Assembly (NCBI GenBank): GCA_033961575.1
Contig: CM066737.1
Span: forward strand, 50,940,771 to 51,004,770
Direction: 5' to 3'
Source of the DNA: Aselliscus stoliczkanus
Taxonomy: Eukaryota; Chordata; Mammalia; Chiroptera; Hipposideridae
DNA: 64,000 bases
Of the stretch, positions 41,601 through 53,545 are shown one piece after another. The stretch's first letter is position 1, and each line of letters opens with the position of its first letter. The position numbers and the translations under genes are program-made. The notes beneath the pieces were generated by a model. The model was not told the origin of the DNA. It ran no database searches and saw only the letters and a list, made by a program, of their open reading frames with translations.

Positions 41601-42814
41601 CAAATAAATAAAAATAATTTTGGGGCAGCAAGGCTAACAACCTTGTTACAGGGGCATAGAGAAAAAAATATTTATTATATTTAGCACTCATAAAATGCTT
41701 TATAGTTTTCAATATGTTTTAACATTGTCACATTACATCCTCCCAACTTGTGAAGAAAATTAAAGTCAGAAGGTTAAGTAATGTCCTGAAATGTACTATT
41801 TCAAAGCTTTTCAACTACAAGGGTAACTTTGCACAAAAAAGGATTTGTTTTTCACATAACTGCATAGTACTTGGCAGAACTGAAGGAAGAGAAAGTTGCC
41901 AGGAACCAAGGACTCAGAGATTGAAATAAGAATTCAATATTGCTATAACTTTCTCTCCACTCGTCTTTATTTCTTCTTTTCTCTGCTTGGATTAATTCTA
42001 TAGACAGGCTTTCTTTATATGGTGGGAAAGATGGTGGATAGTAGCCCCAAACACATGCCCTCATAACTCATGATCGAAGTGAGGACTGCCTTTACTTCAG
42101 ACAGTTTTGGGTAATGATCCTACTTCGTTCAGCATAGGTCATGTGCCCTCTCCCTTGAACCAATCACTGTTTCCCAGGAAATGCAGTGCTATGGTTGGGC
42201 CAGGCTTGGATCATATGTCCACTCTTGTACTCCCACAGGGACTGTGATTGATAGTTTCACCAGGATGCCAAGGGATATGGAGGGAGTGCTATAAAGGGAA
42301 GGGGATGATGTTCTTGGACAAAGAAGATTGGTAAAGTGTGGGGCATAGACAAAAACAAACAAGCAAGTAAACAAAAAAACCCAGCTACAACTGCCCCTTA
42401 CACGAAAAAGCATCTATGGACTACACTTTGAGAACCAGAACTGCTGTAGTATGGGACATCATCAAATAATCCATTTACCCATCTAGATCAGCATCAAGTG
42501 CTGAATAGCAAGTCATTTTATGACATTTTAATTTCCCTCTTTGGTAGAAAAGTAGGCCAAGGAGTTAAGAGTGAAATAGTATCATTGTAATGAAATCACT
42601 TTTGAAACTCTTTAAAAGTCTTGTTAGGTTTTCCAGTCATCATCATCAAACAGCATTTGTTAAATTTGCAATTCTCTGGAACAGATTCTTCTTAGAATCC
42701 TTAGATTTGTCTAAGGGTTTAAAATGTAAGCTAGAATTCACTGACATAGTTCACCACAGGAATACATATGTAAGAGAAGCAGGTAGCAATGTAAAAAAAA
42801 GAGCTCAGGTTTAT
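41601..42814. other. Unassigned sequence with a MIR remnant
   Basis: 41685-41790 is a MIR-like antisense piece (tagcactcataaaatgcttt, cattacatcctcccaac). 42045-42300 has an old-repeat texture (caatcactgtttcccagga) that I cannot name. Confidence 0.45.
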
Positions 42815-42929
42815 CTTTTTTTTTTTTTTTTTTTTTTAGGGCAGTGTCACTGGCCCTCATATGTGGGACCCGAACCAGGGCCGCTGGCTTCCCAAGCCAG
42901 CGCTTAACCACCGCGCCACTCGGCCAGCT
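42815..42929 (-). mobile_element. Short SINE, antisense
   Basis: 24-T tail, gggcagtgtcactggccctc, head end actcggccagc. Flanked by gagctcaggttta and gtgctcaggttta. Confidence 0.95.
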
Positions 42930-42945
42930 CAAGTGCTCAGGTTTA

Positions 42946-43329
42946 AACAGTTGAATTAATATGTCAAATACTCAGATCTAGTTTATTGTCACAGTCTTAC
43001 ACATGATGCCATCCTCAATAGCAAGTTATAAAGACTTGTTAATGTGAACAGCACAAGAGGGCTACATCTGCCTGAAAGCTCACAGACAAAAAAGAGAGAA
43101 TTTTAGTGGCTCCTTAGTAACCTGGAAATGATGTGAAACATGTTATTTCATAAGCTGAGCACTGAGGATGATATGTCAAATCCACCTATGATTGCAAAAA
43201 GAAATAGAATGAATACTATATTTGCATATAGCTCTAATCAGGTCACTTGGTCAAATTGGGACTGCACCCTGGAAATAGATCAGGTAATTTTATTTTTATT
43301 GTTATTATTATTTTTGTTATAGCACAACT
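42946..43329. other. Unassigned interval
   Basis: Nothing recognised. Confidence 0.4.
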
Positions 43330-43460
43330 TATATATTTCTTTTTTTAATTAAAATTTATCAATGGTTAGTAAAATTACATAGGTTTCAAGTGTACAATTC
43401 TGTAATATATCATCTATATATCACATTGTGGGTTCACCACCCAGAGTGAGTTCTCTACAG
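43330..43460 (-). mobile_element. L1 3'-end fragment, antisense
   Basis: atggttagtaaaattacata, ggtttcaagtgtacaattct, caccacccagagtgagttct. Confidence 0.85.
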
Positions 43461-43469
43461 CTTGTATAT

Positions 43470-44094
43470 TTCAAATGGACAAAAAAATTAGTGTCATTTA
43501 TAGTATCTTAACATAAACTGTCTTTGAATGAGAGCTTCTTTTCTAGTACCTTGAGGTCTATAAGACGTATCCAGAAAATTTGCTACTGTGGAAAATGAAT
43601 ACTGCTTAAAATGAATGGAGCAGGGGAAGAGCCTGTGTTTTTTCTTTTTCAGTAATTGCTATAACACTGTCCTTCAGGTGACTAAGGGAATTTCATATTT
43701 TCTTTAGACATCATTAAATGCCAAAGCTCTTGTAGGACAACTTTGATGCTATATGAATTCTGCCATTTCGCTAGCACTGATATGGCTCTTGGTTGCCTCA
43801 CTCCATTAGAACTATTAACTCCATTCATATTAAATTTTGTTACAAACCTTACAAAGAGGGGTGCTTCTGGACATTTAGATCCACATTCAATTTTAAGGCT
43901 ATATATTGGGTTTTCATAAATTGTTCTTGGAGGCCCAATTATCATCCCTGTCCATCTTGTAAGTGTCATATCTTCGTAGTCTTCTAGACTCCAGCTAACT
44001 GTGCCATCTCCTACTCTTTCTGGCTTTCTTCGAATTCTTCCAAGAATTGGAAATTGCAAGGAACTTTTACTCCTGAGCCTGTGGTGCTTGCCAT
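43470..44094 (-). pseudogene. UBE2V2: UBE2V2 (MMS2) processed pseudogene
   Basis: UBE2V2 is the catalytically inactive E2 variant that pairs with UBE2N to build K63-linked ubiquitin chains. The minus strand starts ATG at 44094 ([12 protein letters not shown]...), runs as far as EESQKE and then meets a stop because of a frameshift. The next frame continues [41 protein letters not shown] and [10 protein letters not shown], with a premature TAG at 43682-43684 where the family has Gln. No introns are present. About 200 bp of 3'-UTR-like sequence follows. Frameshift, premature stop and many substitutions make it a dead retrocopy. Confidence 0.95.
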
Positions 44095-44280
44095 CTCACG
44101 TCGCTGTCACTCTAAGTCTGCCCCCTTCTTTACCCTCACCCATCCTCGGGACCTTCTGCCAGGCCAGATAATTTAAAAAAATGTATCACACTTCTGGACA
44201 GAGTTTCCTGGCACAGCATTTCTAAAAGCGGAGCTTTGTAATTATAGATTTGTTTGTTTTGTTTGTTTTGTTTGTGTTTT

Positions 44281-44703
44281 TTAAAGATTTTATTGGGGAA
44301 TTGGGGGAGGAGAACAGTGTTGGGGATTCGGGGAAGGGGAACAGAGAAGTTGCTGTCTTCTTGTTCTTCAGTCTAGTTGCGGAGGACGTTGCTTCACTGG
44401 CCCATGTTGGTATCATCATTGCGCTCTTCCCGGATGAGGCAGATCGGTCACCGGCCTCTGAATGTCACTCACCTCGCCTATTGGCAGCTCACACTGGCTG
44501 TCGGCCACTCACTGTAGCCTATGGCAGCCCACTGCAGCAGGGGCTGCAGCCTACACCGTTGCCAGGGCTCGCACAGCCCAGCTCCAGGTGGAGCTGTTGT
44601 TAGCTCTAGAGGGCAGCATCACTGGCCCTCATATGTGGGATCCGAACAGGGGCCGCTGGCATCCCAAACCCAGCTCCCAACCAATGCGCCACTCGGCCAG
44701 CCC
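44281..44703 (-). mobile_element. Long SINE, antisense
   Basis: agattttattggggaattgg to head cactcggccagccc. Flanked by tttgttt-type words. Confidence 0.95.
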
Positions 44704-44734
44704 TTGTTTGGTGGTTAATGTCTGCCTTTCTCAT

Positions 44735-45240
44735 TCACCACAGTATCCACAGTGCCTGGCATATAGCAGTGTTCAATAAATATTTGCTGAATAAATAAAT
44801 AATCGATTGCTACTATGTCGTCCTTCATGGTCTGACCTCTACCCACCGTCCCAAAGCCACCTCCCACCATGCTCTACCTGGCACTTATGGACTCAAATAA
44901 TGCTGACCTTATTTTAAGTCCTTGAATGCACTATACCTTCTACCATCAAAGAGCCTATGCTGTTTCCTTTTCTTAGAATCATCTCCTACCCTATTCCCTA
45001 ATTATTACTCATTTGTCAGATGTCAGCTCAAATTTTAGGTTTAGGTTCTCAAGAAAGCCTACCTGGACTCTGAAAGAGCCACACTGTCTCTGATTTCTAA
45101 GTATGAAGACAGTTTATGTGCCAGTGTTTTCAAGTGGGGCCACTTAGAGTTTTGAGGTTTGGAGGTTAAATGTGGAAAGGCTTATAATATCCCAGTGCTT
45201 GGTAGAGTGCCAAACACATAAAATTCATCAATAAATGTCC
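44735..45240 (+). mobile_element. MIR/L2 3'-end remnants
   Basis: 44735-44800: cagtgcctggcatatagcag, aataaatatttgctgaataa. 44810-45080: typical L2 3' text (catggtctgacctctaccca, ctcaaattttaggtttaggt, gaaagcctacctgga). Confidence 0.75.
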
Positions 45241-45297
45241 TTACTACTGTTGGAGGTGAGATCACATTGAAAAGGAAGAAGAAGAGGAGAAAGAATT

Positions 45298-45716
45298 CTT
45301 TTTTTTTTTTAAAGATTTTATTGGGGAATCGGGGAAGGTGAACAGACAAATTGCTGTCTTCTTGTTCTTCAGTCTAGTTGTGGAGGACGTTGCTTCATTG
45401 GCCCATGTTGGTATCGTCATTGTGCTCTTTCTGGGTGAGGCAGATCGGTTGCCAGCCTCTGGATGGTCGCTCACCACAGATATCGGCAGCTGACGCTGGC
45501 TGCCAGCTGCTCACGCTGGCTGCCTGCCACTCACTGTAGCCCGTGGCAGCCCACTGCAGCAGGGGCTACAGCCCACACCATTACCGGGACTCACAGCCCC
45601 AGGTGGAGCTGTTGTTAGCTCTAGAGGGCAGTGTCACTGGCCCTCATATGTGGGATCAGAACCGGGGTCGCTGGCGTCCCAAGCCAGCTCCCAATCAATG
45701 CGCCATTCGGCCGGTC
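45298..45716 (-). mobile_element. Long SINE, antisense
   Basis: agattttattggggaatcgg to head ccattcggccggtcc. Flanked by aaagaattcttt on both sides. An internal deletion near the tail removes one C-rich block. Confidence 0.95.
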
Positions 45717-45958
45717 CAAAGAATTCTTTACTGGGAGTTTCACCTCATCCAAGATCACTGCCAATGAATGAATAGTTCCAAGTACAAAATTTACTGCTTA
45801 GGGATCTGGCTACCTCTGAGCATGTGACAGGAAGTGGAAATATCTCAATCCTTTGATTAGTTTTTCCTTGTAAACAAAAAAAAGATAGAAGAAAGCAATA
45901 ATTAATTAACTATGGCAATGAATCAATAAGCCATATGCTGTAAGTTGTAAAATAATAA
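45717..45958. other. Unassigned interval
   Basis: Nothing recognised. Confidence 0.4.
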
Positions 45959-46290
45959 GACATACATACAGAGAACGTACTGGTGGTTGCCAAAAGTAGA
46001 GGAGGCAGTGGGCTAAATGGTTGAAGGAGGTCAAAGATACAAACTACCAGTTATAAAATAAATAAATCATGGGGATGTACAGCATGGTGACTATTGTCAA
46101 TGATACACTACTGTATATTTGAATGTTGCTAAGAGAGTAAATCTTAAAAGATCTCATCACAATAAAAAAATGTAACTTGTATGGGGACAATGGTAACTGA
46201 CTTATTGTGGTGATACAAATATCGAATCATGTTGTACACTTGAAAGTAATATAATGTTATATATCAGTTACACCTCAATTAAAAAATGAG
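45959..46290 (+). mobile_element. L1 3'-UTR
   Basis: Sense L1 text: agaacgtactggtggttgcc, agtataaaat-type stretch, catggggatgtacagcatgg, ttgtacacttgaaagtaata, cagttacacctcaatt. Confidence 0.9.
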
Positions 46291-46380
46291 AACACATTTT
46301 GCTAAATAAAATTGCAAAATTTAACCCATTTCATTCAGTTTTCTGATGTGACTTAAAAAACTTCATTAAAAATAGTTCTA

Positions 46381-46512
46381 GGACCGGCCGAGTGGCTCAG
46401 ATGGTAAGAGCTCGCTCAAGAGTACGAGCTCTGAGCAACAGGGTCGCTGGTTCTATGCCTGGCACGATCTGAGCTGCCAACAGGTAGCCCGATGGCTCAG
46501 CTTTAAAAAAAA
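46381..46512 (+). mobile_element. VES-like SINE, first unit only
   Basis: ggaccggccgagtggctcag, gtcgctggttctatgcctgg, gctgagctgcc-type region, A tail. Confidence 0.85.
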
Positions 46513-46521
46513 AATTCTTCA

Positions 46522-46971
46522 GGGCCTGCTGAGTGGCATGTTGGTTAAGAGTTGACTTGGGATGCCAGCTCTGAGCAGCAGGGCCCTGGTTCTGATTTCA
46601 CATAGTGCCAGTGACGGTGCTTTCTCTGCAGCTAAGATGGTGAACAACAGCTCGACCTGGAGCTGGGCTGCCGTGAGTTGCTGGTGATGGCGTGGGCTGC
46701 AGCCTCTGCTGCAGTGAGCTGCCAAGAGCTACTGTGAGTGGCTGCCAGCTGGAGTGAGCTGCCATGAGCCGCCATGAGTGGCCGTCCAATGACCAGCAAG
46801 TGACTGCCTACCCGGGAAGAGTGCAATGATGACACCAACATGGGCCAGTGAAGCCATGTCCTCCACAACTAGACTGAAGAACAAAAGGACAGCAACTTGT
46901 CTGTTCCCCTTCCCTGATTCCCTAATGCTGTTCCCCTCCCCCAATTCCCCAATAAAATCTTAAAAAAAAAA
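46522..46971 (+). mobile_element. Long SINE, downstream of a VES-like unit
   Basis: gggcctgctgagtggcatgt to ttccccaataaaatctt. Head to tail with the preceding SINE, 9 bp apart. Confidence 0.9.
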
Positions 46972-47796
46972 TTTCAGTCATGACTGCCATTACAATCAAT
47001 TTTTAGCTCTGTATTGTTTCTTTCTATATGTTGTTCATTGTTCTTATGGGCTCTGGTTAATTCAGTTATGCACTCTGACAGACCATCCCCTCCTCTCATA
47101 AAGTGGTCATATGAGCTCAGACACGAGGCCATTTAAAGAACAGATGCGCAAATTCCAACAAAATTGAGGTTCGCCCCCGCCCTCCCCGCAAGCTGATAGA
47201 CCATATTGTAATTCAGTTTGCGCACAAAGCTTTGCTTCTGCCTTTTGTGATGATAACAGCACCATTTGTGGTCAACATTTGCAGCAGTAAATTTTGGTGT
47301 CCTCTATTCTCTGGCTTGTTTTGTAATGACTTGCATTGTTTCAATGTCAATAGCCTGGTTGTATTCCATATTGGTGAATCTACCCTGACAATTAATGCCA
47401 ATTATAGCTTGTAGCTGACCCCAACACACTTAATTTGGTAAGGTAACAAGTTTAAGGCACACCTAGATGAGATGTCCAATTCCCACTAACTGGCCCATAC
47501 TATTTTAGTGTTGGAGAACTTGTCCACATGCTATAATTTTCAAGGCAGTCAGATTTATTCAAAAGTTGCTATAGCCCAGTTCTGTTGATGGCATTAAGGA
47601 CTGCTGTAAGGTCAAAATACCATGTACAATCATGATGCTCCTCCCCGTATTTTTGCTAAATCAGCAAAATAATCATGCCCAAAAGAAACATCTTGCTGCT
47701 TAGCCTCCCATTCTAATTCCTTGAGCTCATGGTTGTGATGTGTTGTGTTCAGAAGGATTTTGCCAGCCAGAAGAACAGTAGGAAGATGTTCTTTTA
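46972..47796. other. Unassigned sequence
   Basis: No gene or repeat family recognised. Confidence 0.4.
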
Positions 47797-47907
47797 CCTT
47801 TTTTTTTTTTTTTTGAGGGCAGTGTCCCTGGCCCTCATATGTGGGATCCGAACCGGGGCCGCTGGTGTCCCAAGCCAGCGCCTAACCACTGCACCACTCG
47901 GCCGGCC
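47797..47907 (-). mobile_element. Short SINE, antisense
   Basis: Poly-T, gagggcagtgtccctggccc to cactcggccggccc. Flanked by agatgttctttta on both sides. Confidence 0.95.
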
Positions 47908-47949
47908 CAAGATGTTCTTTTAATCTTCCATTCAACAGCTATTTATTGT

Positions 47950-48360
47950 GTGCCTACTATGTGCCAAGCTATGTTCTTTTTTTTTTTTTGAGGGCAGTGT
48001 TTCTGGCCCTTGTATGTGGGATCCGAACCGGGGCTGCTGGCTTCCCAAGCCAGCGCTTAACAACTACGCCACTCAGCTGGCCCAAAAGTAGATTTCTTTT
48101 TTTTTTTTGAGGGCAGTGTCACTGGCCCTCATAAGTGGGAGCCAAACTGTGACCGCTGGCTTCCCAAGCCAGCGCTTAACCGCCGCGCCACTCAACCGGC
48201 CCCAAGCTATGTTCTATGTGCTAAGGATACAGCAGTGGAACAAACCAGAGAAGAATCCCCTGCTGTCACAGAGCTTACATATTTGCTGGGAGGAAAAATG
48301 ACAAACAAATACAGGATGTCAAGTGGTTATAAGTGCTATGAAGAATAATAAAGTAAGTTA
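47950..48360 (+). mobile_element. Ancient LINE/SINE-type repeat split by a SINE dimer
   Basis: ttgtgtgcctactatgtgcc before the insertion and gtgctaaggatacagcagtg, gtcacagagcttacatattt after it. This is a common mammalian ancient-repeat text (L3/MIR-like). The exact family is not certain. Confidence 0.6.
47978..48201 (-). mobile_element. Two short SINEs inserted as one unit
   Basis: Two complete antisense short SINEs (47978-48083, 48097-48201) are joined by aaaagtagatttc and lie between a single pair of duplicates ccaagctatgttct (47964 and 48202). Removing the block restores the host repeat exactly. Confidence 0.85.
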
Positions 48361-48984
48361 AGAGGAGGGAGGGAAGGAGAGAGGAGAGAGAGAGTGTTAT
48401 CTTAGGTCAGGTAGTAGGGTAGTTAAATAGGGTACTTTGGGATAGCTTCTGTATCCACAGAGACCTAAATGAAATGATGTGTATCAGAGGGAATTGCACT
48501 CTGAGTAGCAGCATTGAAGGGCCTTAGGGGAAGACAATGCTTGGGTTATTCAAGGGAGAGCAAGGAGGCCTTTGCTAAAAGGTTAAAGCAGGTTGCAGGG
48601 AAATAGGGAGTGGTACAAGCTGATGTCAAAGAGATAGTTGGGAAGTAGGTAATGTAAAGTCCAGTGGGCTAAGTCAACACCTTAGAACTCAAATGATGAT
48701 AAAAACTAATCATGGTTTTATATCTCTTTTAGAGCTTTCACTTGCAAACTTTTGGACCATTGATTAATATAATCATGTTTTATTTAGATATTCTGATGTT
48801 CAGTTGCAGTGGTAGAAGCAGCTAGTGTGTATCTAAATATCTCAGAAACCTTTATTTTCAAAGGAAACACAATTTTGAAATAAGACAACACAGGAACTGA
48901 TCCATGTATGGTGTAACAAAGTTGTACTTTGTATCTTATTCAAGACAGACTAGCTCTCAGTGGATGGCTTACTTTTTGAAATGA
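48361..48984. other. Unassigned sequence
   Basis: A short purine-rich GAGA stretch at 48365-48395. Otherwise nothing recognised. Confidence 0.4.
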
Positions 48985-49145
48985 TAATTCCTGACATTTT
49001 CAAATGCTTTCAGATCTGTGATCTCATCAGACTCTCATAACAACCCCAAGAAATAGGGAGGACAAGTGGTATCAGTGATATGGAAATGGAGACAGTAGAT
49101 ATGGTTTACCCCAAGATCACCCAGCATGCATCAGTATCACAGAGG
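48985..49145 (-). mobile_element. MIR SINE, antisense
   Basis: cagatctgtgatctcatcag, ataacaaccccaagaaatag, ccccaagatcacccagcatg. Confidence 0.75.
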
Positions 49146-49327
49146 GGGAGACGCCTGACTCTGAATACACTGCCCACTCACTGCCCTCTAAAGGATTATT
49201 GAGTAACTTTTTGATTCAGAGGTCAAAATGTTGAATCAGCCAAATTATTAACTTGTTCTTCCCTTCCAGCTCTCAAGGGCATTAAAATATGCACTACAAA
49301 ATTGAGTAAGAGAGAGGGATGAAATCT

Positions 49328-49382
49328 CTCTCTCTCTCTCTCTGTCTCTCTGTCTCTCTCTCTCTCTGTCTCTCTCTCTTTC
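49328..49382. repeat. (TC)n microsatellite
   Basis: About 27 TC units with scattered TG interruptions. Confidence 0.95.
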
Positions 49383-49794
49383 CCTCTGTCCCCCCTCCCC
49401 CCACAGCAGGGTCATTGAATGGAAGCCTATATACTTTGAAAGCATAGCTCTACTTTCACAGAATGACGAGGCACGTAGAACCCCACTACCTTGAACATCA
49501 TAATAGCACAGCGGCTATTCTTTTCCCACCCTGGCAGAAACAGCAGCTCTCTCTGTCCCACCTGTTTACAAATAAGGCTCAAAAAAGTACACCCTCATAA
49601 AAATGGCACAATCCCCTTCAACAAATGGAATGCTAATGTAAAGAGGGGAGAGTTAGTTTTTGGACGTTATCAAGTAATTCAGTTTCAAAGAAAAAGAAAA
49701 AAAATCAGGATTTCTGAATTCCAGAAGTGGAAGGATCCTCCATGTACTGCCACAGCTACTTTTTCATTGCAGATATTGGCTTTTCCTGAGGCCC
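49383..49794. other. Unassigned interval
   Basis: An open frame begins at 49491 but runs into L2 sequence and has no recognisable domain. Confidence 0.4.
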
Positions 49795-50880
49795 AGTCCT
49801 CAATCATCTTCCATGTTGCGCTATACTCTCTCCCTGGGCAAGCTCACACACATTCACAGCTTAATTACCACTTGCATACAGATGAGACCCCCAATTTATA
49901 TTTCCAGCTCAGACCTCTCATCGGCCCTTCAGACTGGTCTATCCAAATACCTACTGGACCTCCCCTATAGGATATCTCAAAACCCCTTCAAATTAATGTT
50001 GCTCCTCAAATCTGGTCCTTGTCCAGCCTTTCCTATCTAAGTAGATTGCCCTACCATCCTATCCAGTTGTACTTAGGAATCTTTTGCTATCTCTCTGTTC
50101 CTCCCTCACTATGAAATTGAGTTTTGGTTGTTTTATGGTCCAATTTTGCTTATGGTCCAATTTTGACTTCCAAAAGATCTCCAGAATTCATCCACTTCTT
50201 TTCATCTCCATTATCACCATCCTACAATCACATCTTCCTACACTACTGCAATAACTCCTATTCTACTCACATTCACTCTGGCTCCCCTTTAATCAATCTA
50301 TCCTCTTCATTGCAGCCGGAATGGTCTTTGCATAAGAAACTCCATATCATCCTTATGTTTAGAAGCTCTATGGCTTCCCATCACTCTTAGAATAAAAACA
50401 AACTTCCTTAGTATAGCCTTAGTAAGTTCCCTGGATGATCTGGCATATGCTTATTTCTTCAGCCTCCTCTCAAACACCCTCAATCTCCATACTGAAGCAA
50501 CATTTGTCTTTAAGTTCTTCATGTCTCCATGCTCCCTCCTGCTACGGGGCCTTGGAATACTTTGATTTCCTTGATTAATTTGTTGTTCCTTCCTTTATCA
50601 CCTCTTACTCATCCTTCAGATCTCATTTTTAATAACTCCCTCTGGGTAGCCTCCCTTGATCAATTCTAGTTGTTATAAAATGCCAAAGCACTGTGTGCTA
50701 AGCTTTGAATCTTTTGTCACAGTTCCTTTTGACATTTGCTGGTATGATTACTTCATTATTGTCTGTCTCCCCACTAGATTGTCATTGAGAGCAAGAATTT
50801 ACCACAGTATTCCTAGTGTCGAGCACACACTCTGTGTCTGGCACATAGCAGACACTTAATAAATATTTGCTGAATGAATA
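49795..50880 (+). mobile_element. L2 LINE 3' portion
   Basis: Typical L2 text: cagatgagacccccaattta, caaatacctactggacctcc, tatggcttcccatcactctt, ctggcacatagcagacactt, aataaatatttgctgaatga. Confidence 0.85.
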
Positions 50881-51239
50881 AGTATGTTTAACTACATTGG
50901 GTCAGCACATTTTTTCTCTTAGGGAAAAAAATCCTAGATTTTTTTCAATTTTTTAACATTCTTTAAGCTACTGACTAGATTCCAAAGGCATGCTCAAGTT
51001 CAAATATTTGCCTATGTTTTATAACAGTGCATTCAAGGATGGCAAAAAAATATAGCTAGTTATTGCTCCCATAAATTTAAATACCAGTGAAATGAAAGAA
51101 ATAGAGTTTAGCAACTGGACTTTCCAATGGAAAATATTGAAGAGAATAACACTTTGTTAGTGCCATTAGAATAATTTAATTTTTTTAAAATTCAAGTTTA
51201 TTGGGGTGACAAAATAATTTAATTTTTAAAGAATTTTTC
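50881..51239. other. Unassigned interval with a 40-bp L1 3'-end scrap
   Basis: aattcaagtttattggggtg at 51192-51211 is an L1-like antisense 3' end. Nothing else recognised. Confidence 0.45.
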
Positions 51240-51869
51240 TATTGTGTTTTTATCCCCTTTTAAATAGAGTTTACCTTTTAGAACAATTTTAGGTTTATAG
51301 CACAATTGAGCAGAAAGTACAGAGAGTCCCCATATACTACTTGCCCCAATTGGTGCACTGCCTCTCCCACTAACAACATCCTGGTGTATTTGATGAACCT
51401 ACTTTGGCACATCATAATCCCCTAAAGTCCATAGTTTACATAGTAAACCAGGGTTCACTCTTGGTATTATACATTCCATGGGTTTGGACAAATGTAAAAT
51501 GACATGTATCTACTTTTACACTATCACACAGAGTATTTTCACTACCCTAAAAATAATCTGTGTTCCACCTGTTCATTCCTTCCTCCCCACCTACCCCTTG
51601 GCAACCACTGAGCATCCCACTGTGTCCATAGTTTTGCCTTTTCCAGAATGTCATATAGTCGAAATCATACAATATGTAGCCTTTTCGGATTGGCTTCTTT
51701 CAGTTAGCAATTTGCATTTAAGTTTCCTCCATATCTTTTAATAGCTTGATAGCTCATTTCTTTTTATCATTGAATAATACTCCATTGTCTGGATGTGCCA
51801 AAGTTTATTCATCGATTCACTCACTGAAGGACATCTTGGTTGCTTCCAGGTTTTTGTTTGATTGTTTGG

Positions 51870-51972
51870 TTTTTTTAGAGGGCAATGTCACTGGCCCTCA
51901 TATGTGGGATCCGAACCGGGGCTGCTGGCATCCCAAGCCAGCTCTTAACCAATGCACCACTTGGCCAGCCCT
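51870..51972 (-). mobile_element. Short SINE in L1M
   Basis: agagggcaatgtcactggcc to cacttggccagccc. Confidence 0.9.
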
Positions 51973-52616
51973 TTTGCCCACTTTTTAATCGACTTGCTCA
52001 TTTTTCTATTGTTGAATTTTAAGAGTTCTGTGTATATTTTGAACAACAGTCCTTTATCAGATATGTTCTTTGCAAATATTTTCTCTAAATCTGTGGGAGA
52101 AAATATGTACTCTTTTCATTCTCTTGACATTGTTTTCACAGAAGTCTTTAATTTTAATGAAGTTCAGCTCATCAATTATTTATTTCCTGAATCTTGGCTT
52201 TGGTGTTGTATTTTAAAAATCATCACCATATCCAAGGTCTTCTAGGTTTTCTACTATCTTTTCTTCTAAGAGTTTTATAGCTTTGCATTTTACATTTAGG
52301 TCTGTGATACATTTTCAGTAAATTTTTGTGAAGAATGTAACTATTAATTTTTTTTTGCATATAGATATTCAATTGTTCCATGTGCTGGAAATATTATCCT
52401 TGCTTCATTGTATTGTCTTTACTCCTTTTTCAAAGATCAGTTGACTATATTTTTGTGGGTCAATTTTGGAGCTCTCTATCCTGTTCCATTGTTCTATTTC
52501 TCTATTGTTTCACCAATACCACAGTCTAGATGACTGTGGCTTTAGAGTAAGTTTCAAAGTTGGATAACATCAGTCCTCCAACTTTGTTTTTCTTTAATAT
52601 TGTGTTGGTTATTTTT

Positions 52617-52732
52617 TTATTTTTATTTTTATTTTTTTAGAGGGCAGTGTCACTGGCCCTCATATGTGGGATCTGAACCCCGGCCCCTGGCATCCCAAGC
52701 CAGCCCCCAACCACAGCACCACTCGGCTGGCC
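52617..52732 (-). mobile_element. Short SINE in L1M
   Basis: agagggcagtgtcactggcc to cactcggctggcc. Flanked by tgtgttggtta on both sides. Confidence 0.95.
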
Positions 52733-53014
52733 TGTGTTGGTTACGTTTCCTTATAAACTGTAGAAAAGATGAATGATAGCCCCAAAATAACTTGTTGAGG
52801 TTTTGATTTAGATTGCATTGAATCTGTAGATCAAGTTGTGAAGAAGTCACATCTTGACAATATTGTGTTTTCCTATCCATGAACATGGACTAGCTCTCCA
52901 TTTATTTACTTCTTTCTTGATTTATTTCATCAATGAAAGAAATTTGTTAGTATGATTACTTCATTATTGTTGATCTCTCCCACTAGATTATCAGGTTTAA
53001 AATTAAGTATTTCA

Positions 53015-53545
53015 GGGCCTGCTAACTCTCTCAGTTTGTTCAGAGTACAAGCTCTGAGCAACAGGGCCGCCGGTTCAATTCCCACATAGGCCAGTGAGCT
53101 GAGTCTGAGCTGAACTGCTGCTGAGCTGCCAACAGGTGTCAGGATGGCTCAGCTGGTGAGAGCACGTGCTCTTAACAAAAAGGTTGCCGGTTCAACTACC
53201 GCATGGGGTGGTGGGCTACGCTCACCCACAACTAAGATTGAACACGGCACCTTGATCTGAGCTGCCCTGAGCTGTCGACGGGCAGCCAGATGTCTCAGTG
53301 GTTAGAGCATGTGCTCTTAGCAACCAGGTTTCCGGTTCAACTCCCACATCTAAAATTGAACACTGCACCTTGATCTGAACAGCCGCCAGATGCCAACTGG
53401 CAGCCAGATGGAGAGTGGACTTGGAGCTGAGCTACTTGTATTCTCCACAACTAAGATTGAAGGACAACAACTTGGCTGTTTCCCTTGCCCAATTCCCCAG
53501 CACTGTTCCCCTTCCCTAATTCCCCAATAAAATCTTTAAAAAACA
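53015..53545 (+). mobile_element. VES-like SINE with three tRNA-like units
   Basis: Three successive tRNA-like units with B-box-like words ccggttcaattcccac, ccggttcaactaccgc and ccggttcaactcccac, then tattctccacaactaagatt and tail ttccccaataaaatcttt. Flanked by taagtatttca and taagtgtttca. One of the most complete trimeric copies here (about 530 bp). Confidence 0.95.

Noticed and set aside
49491..49970. A 159-codon plus-strand open frame
   Set aside because: Its second half is L2 LINE sequence and its first half has no recognisable domain. It is probably a chance frame.
53015..53545. tRNA genes
   Set aside because: The tRNA-like units lie inside SINEs with bodies and tails, have degraded cloverleafs and are flanked by target duplications.
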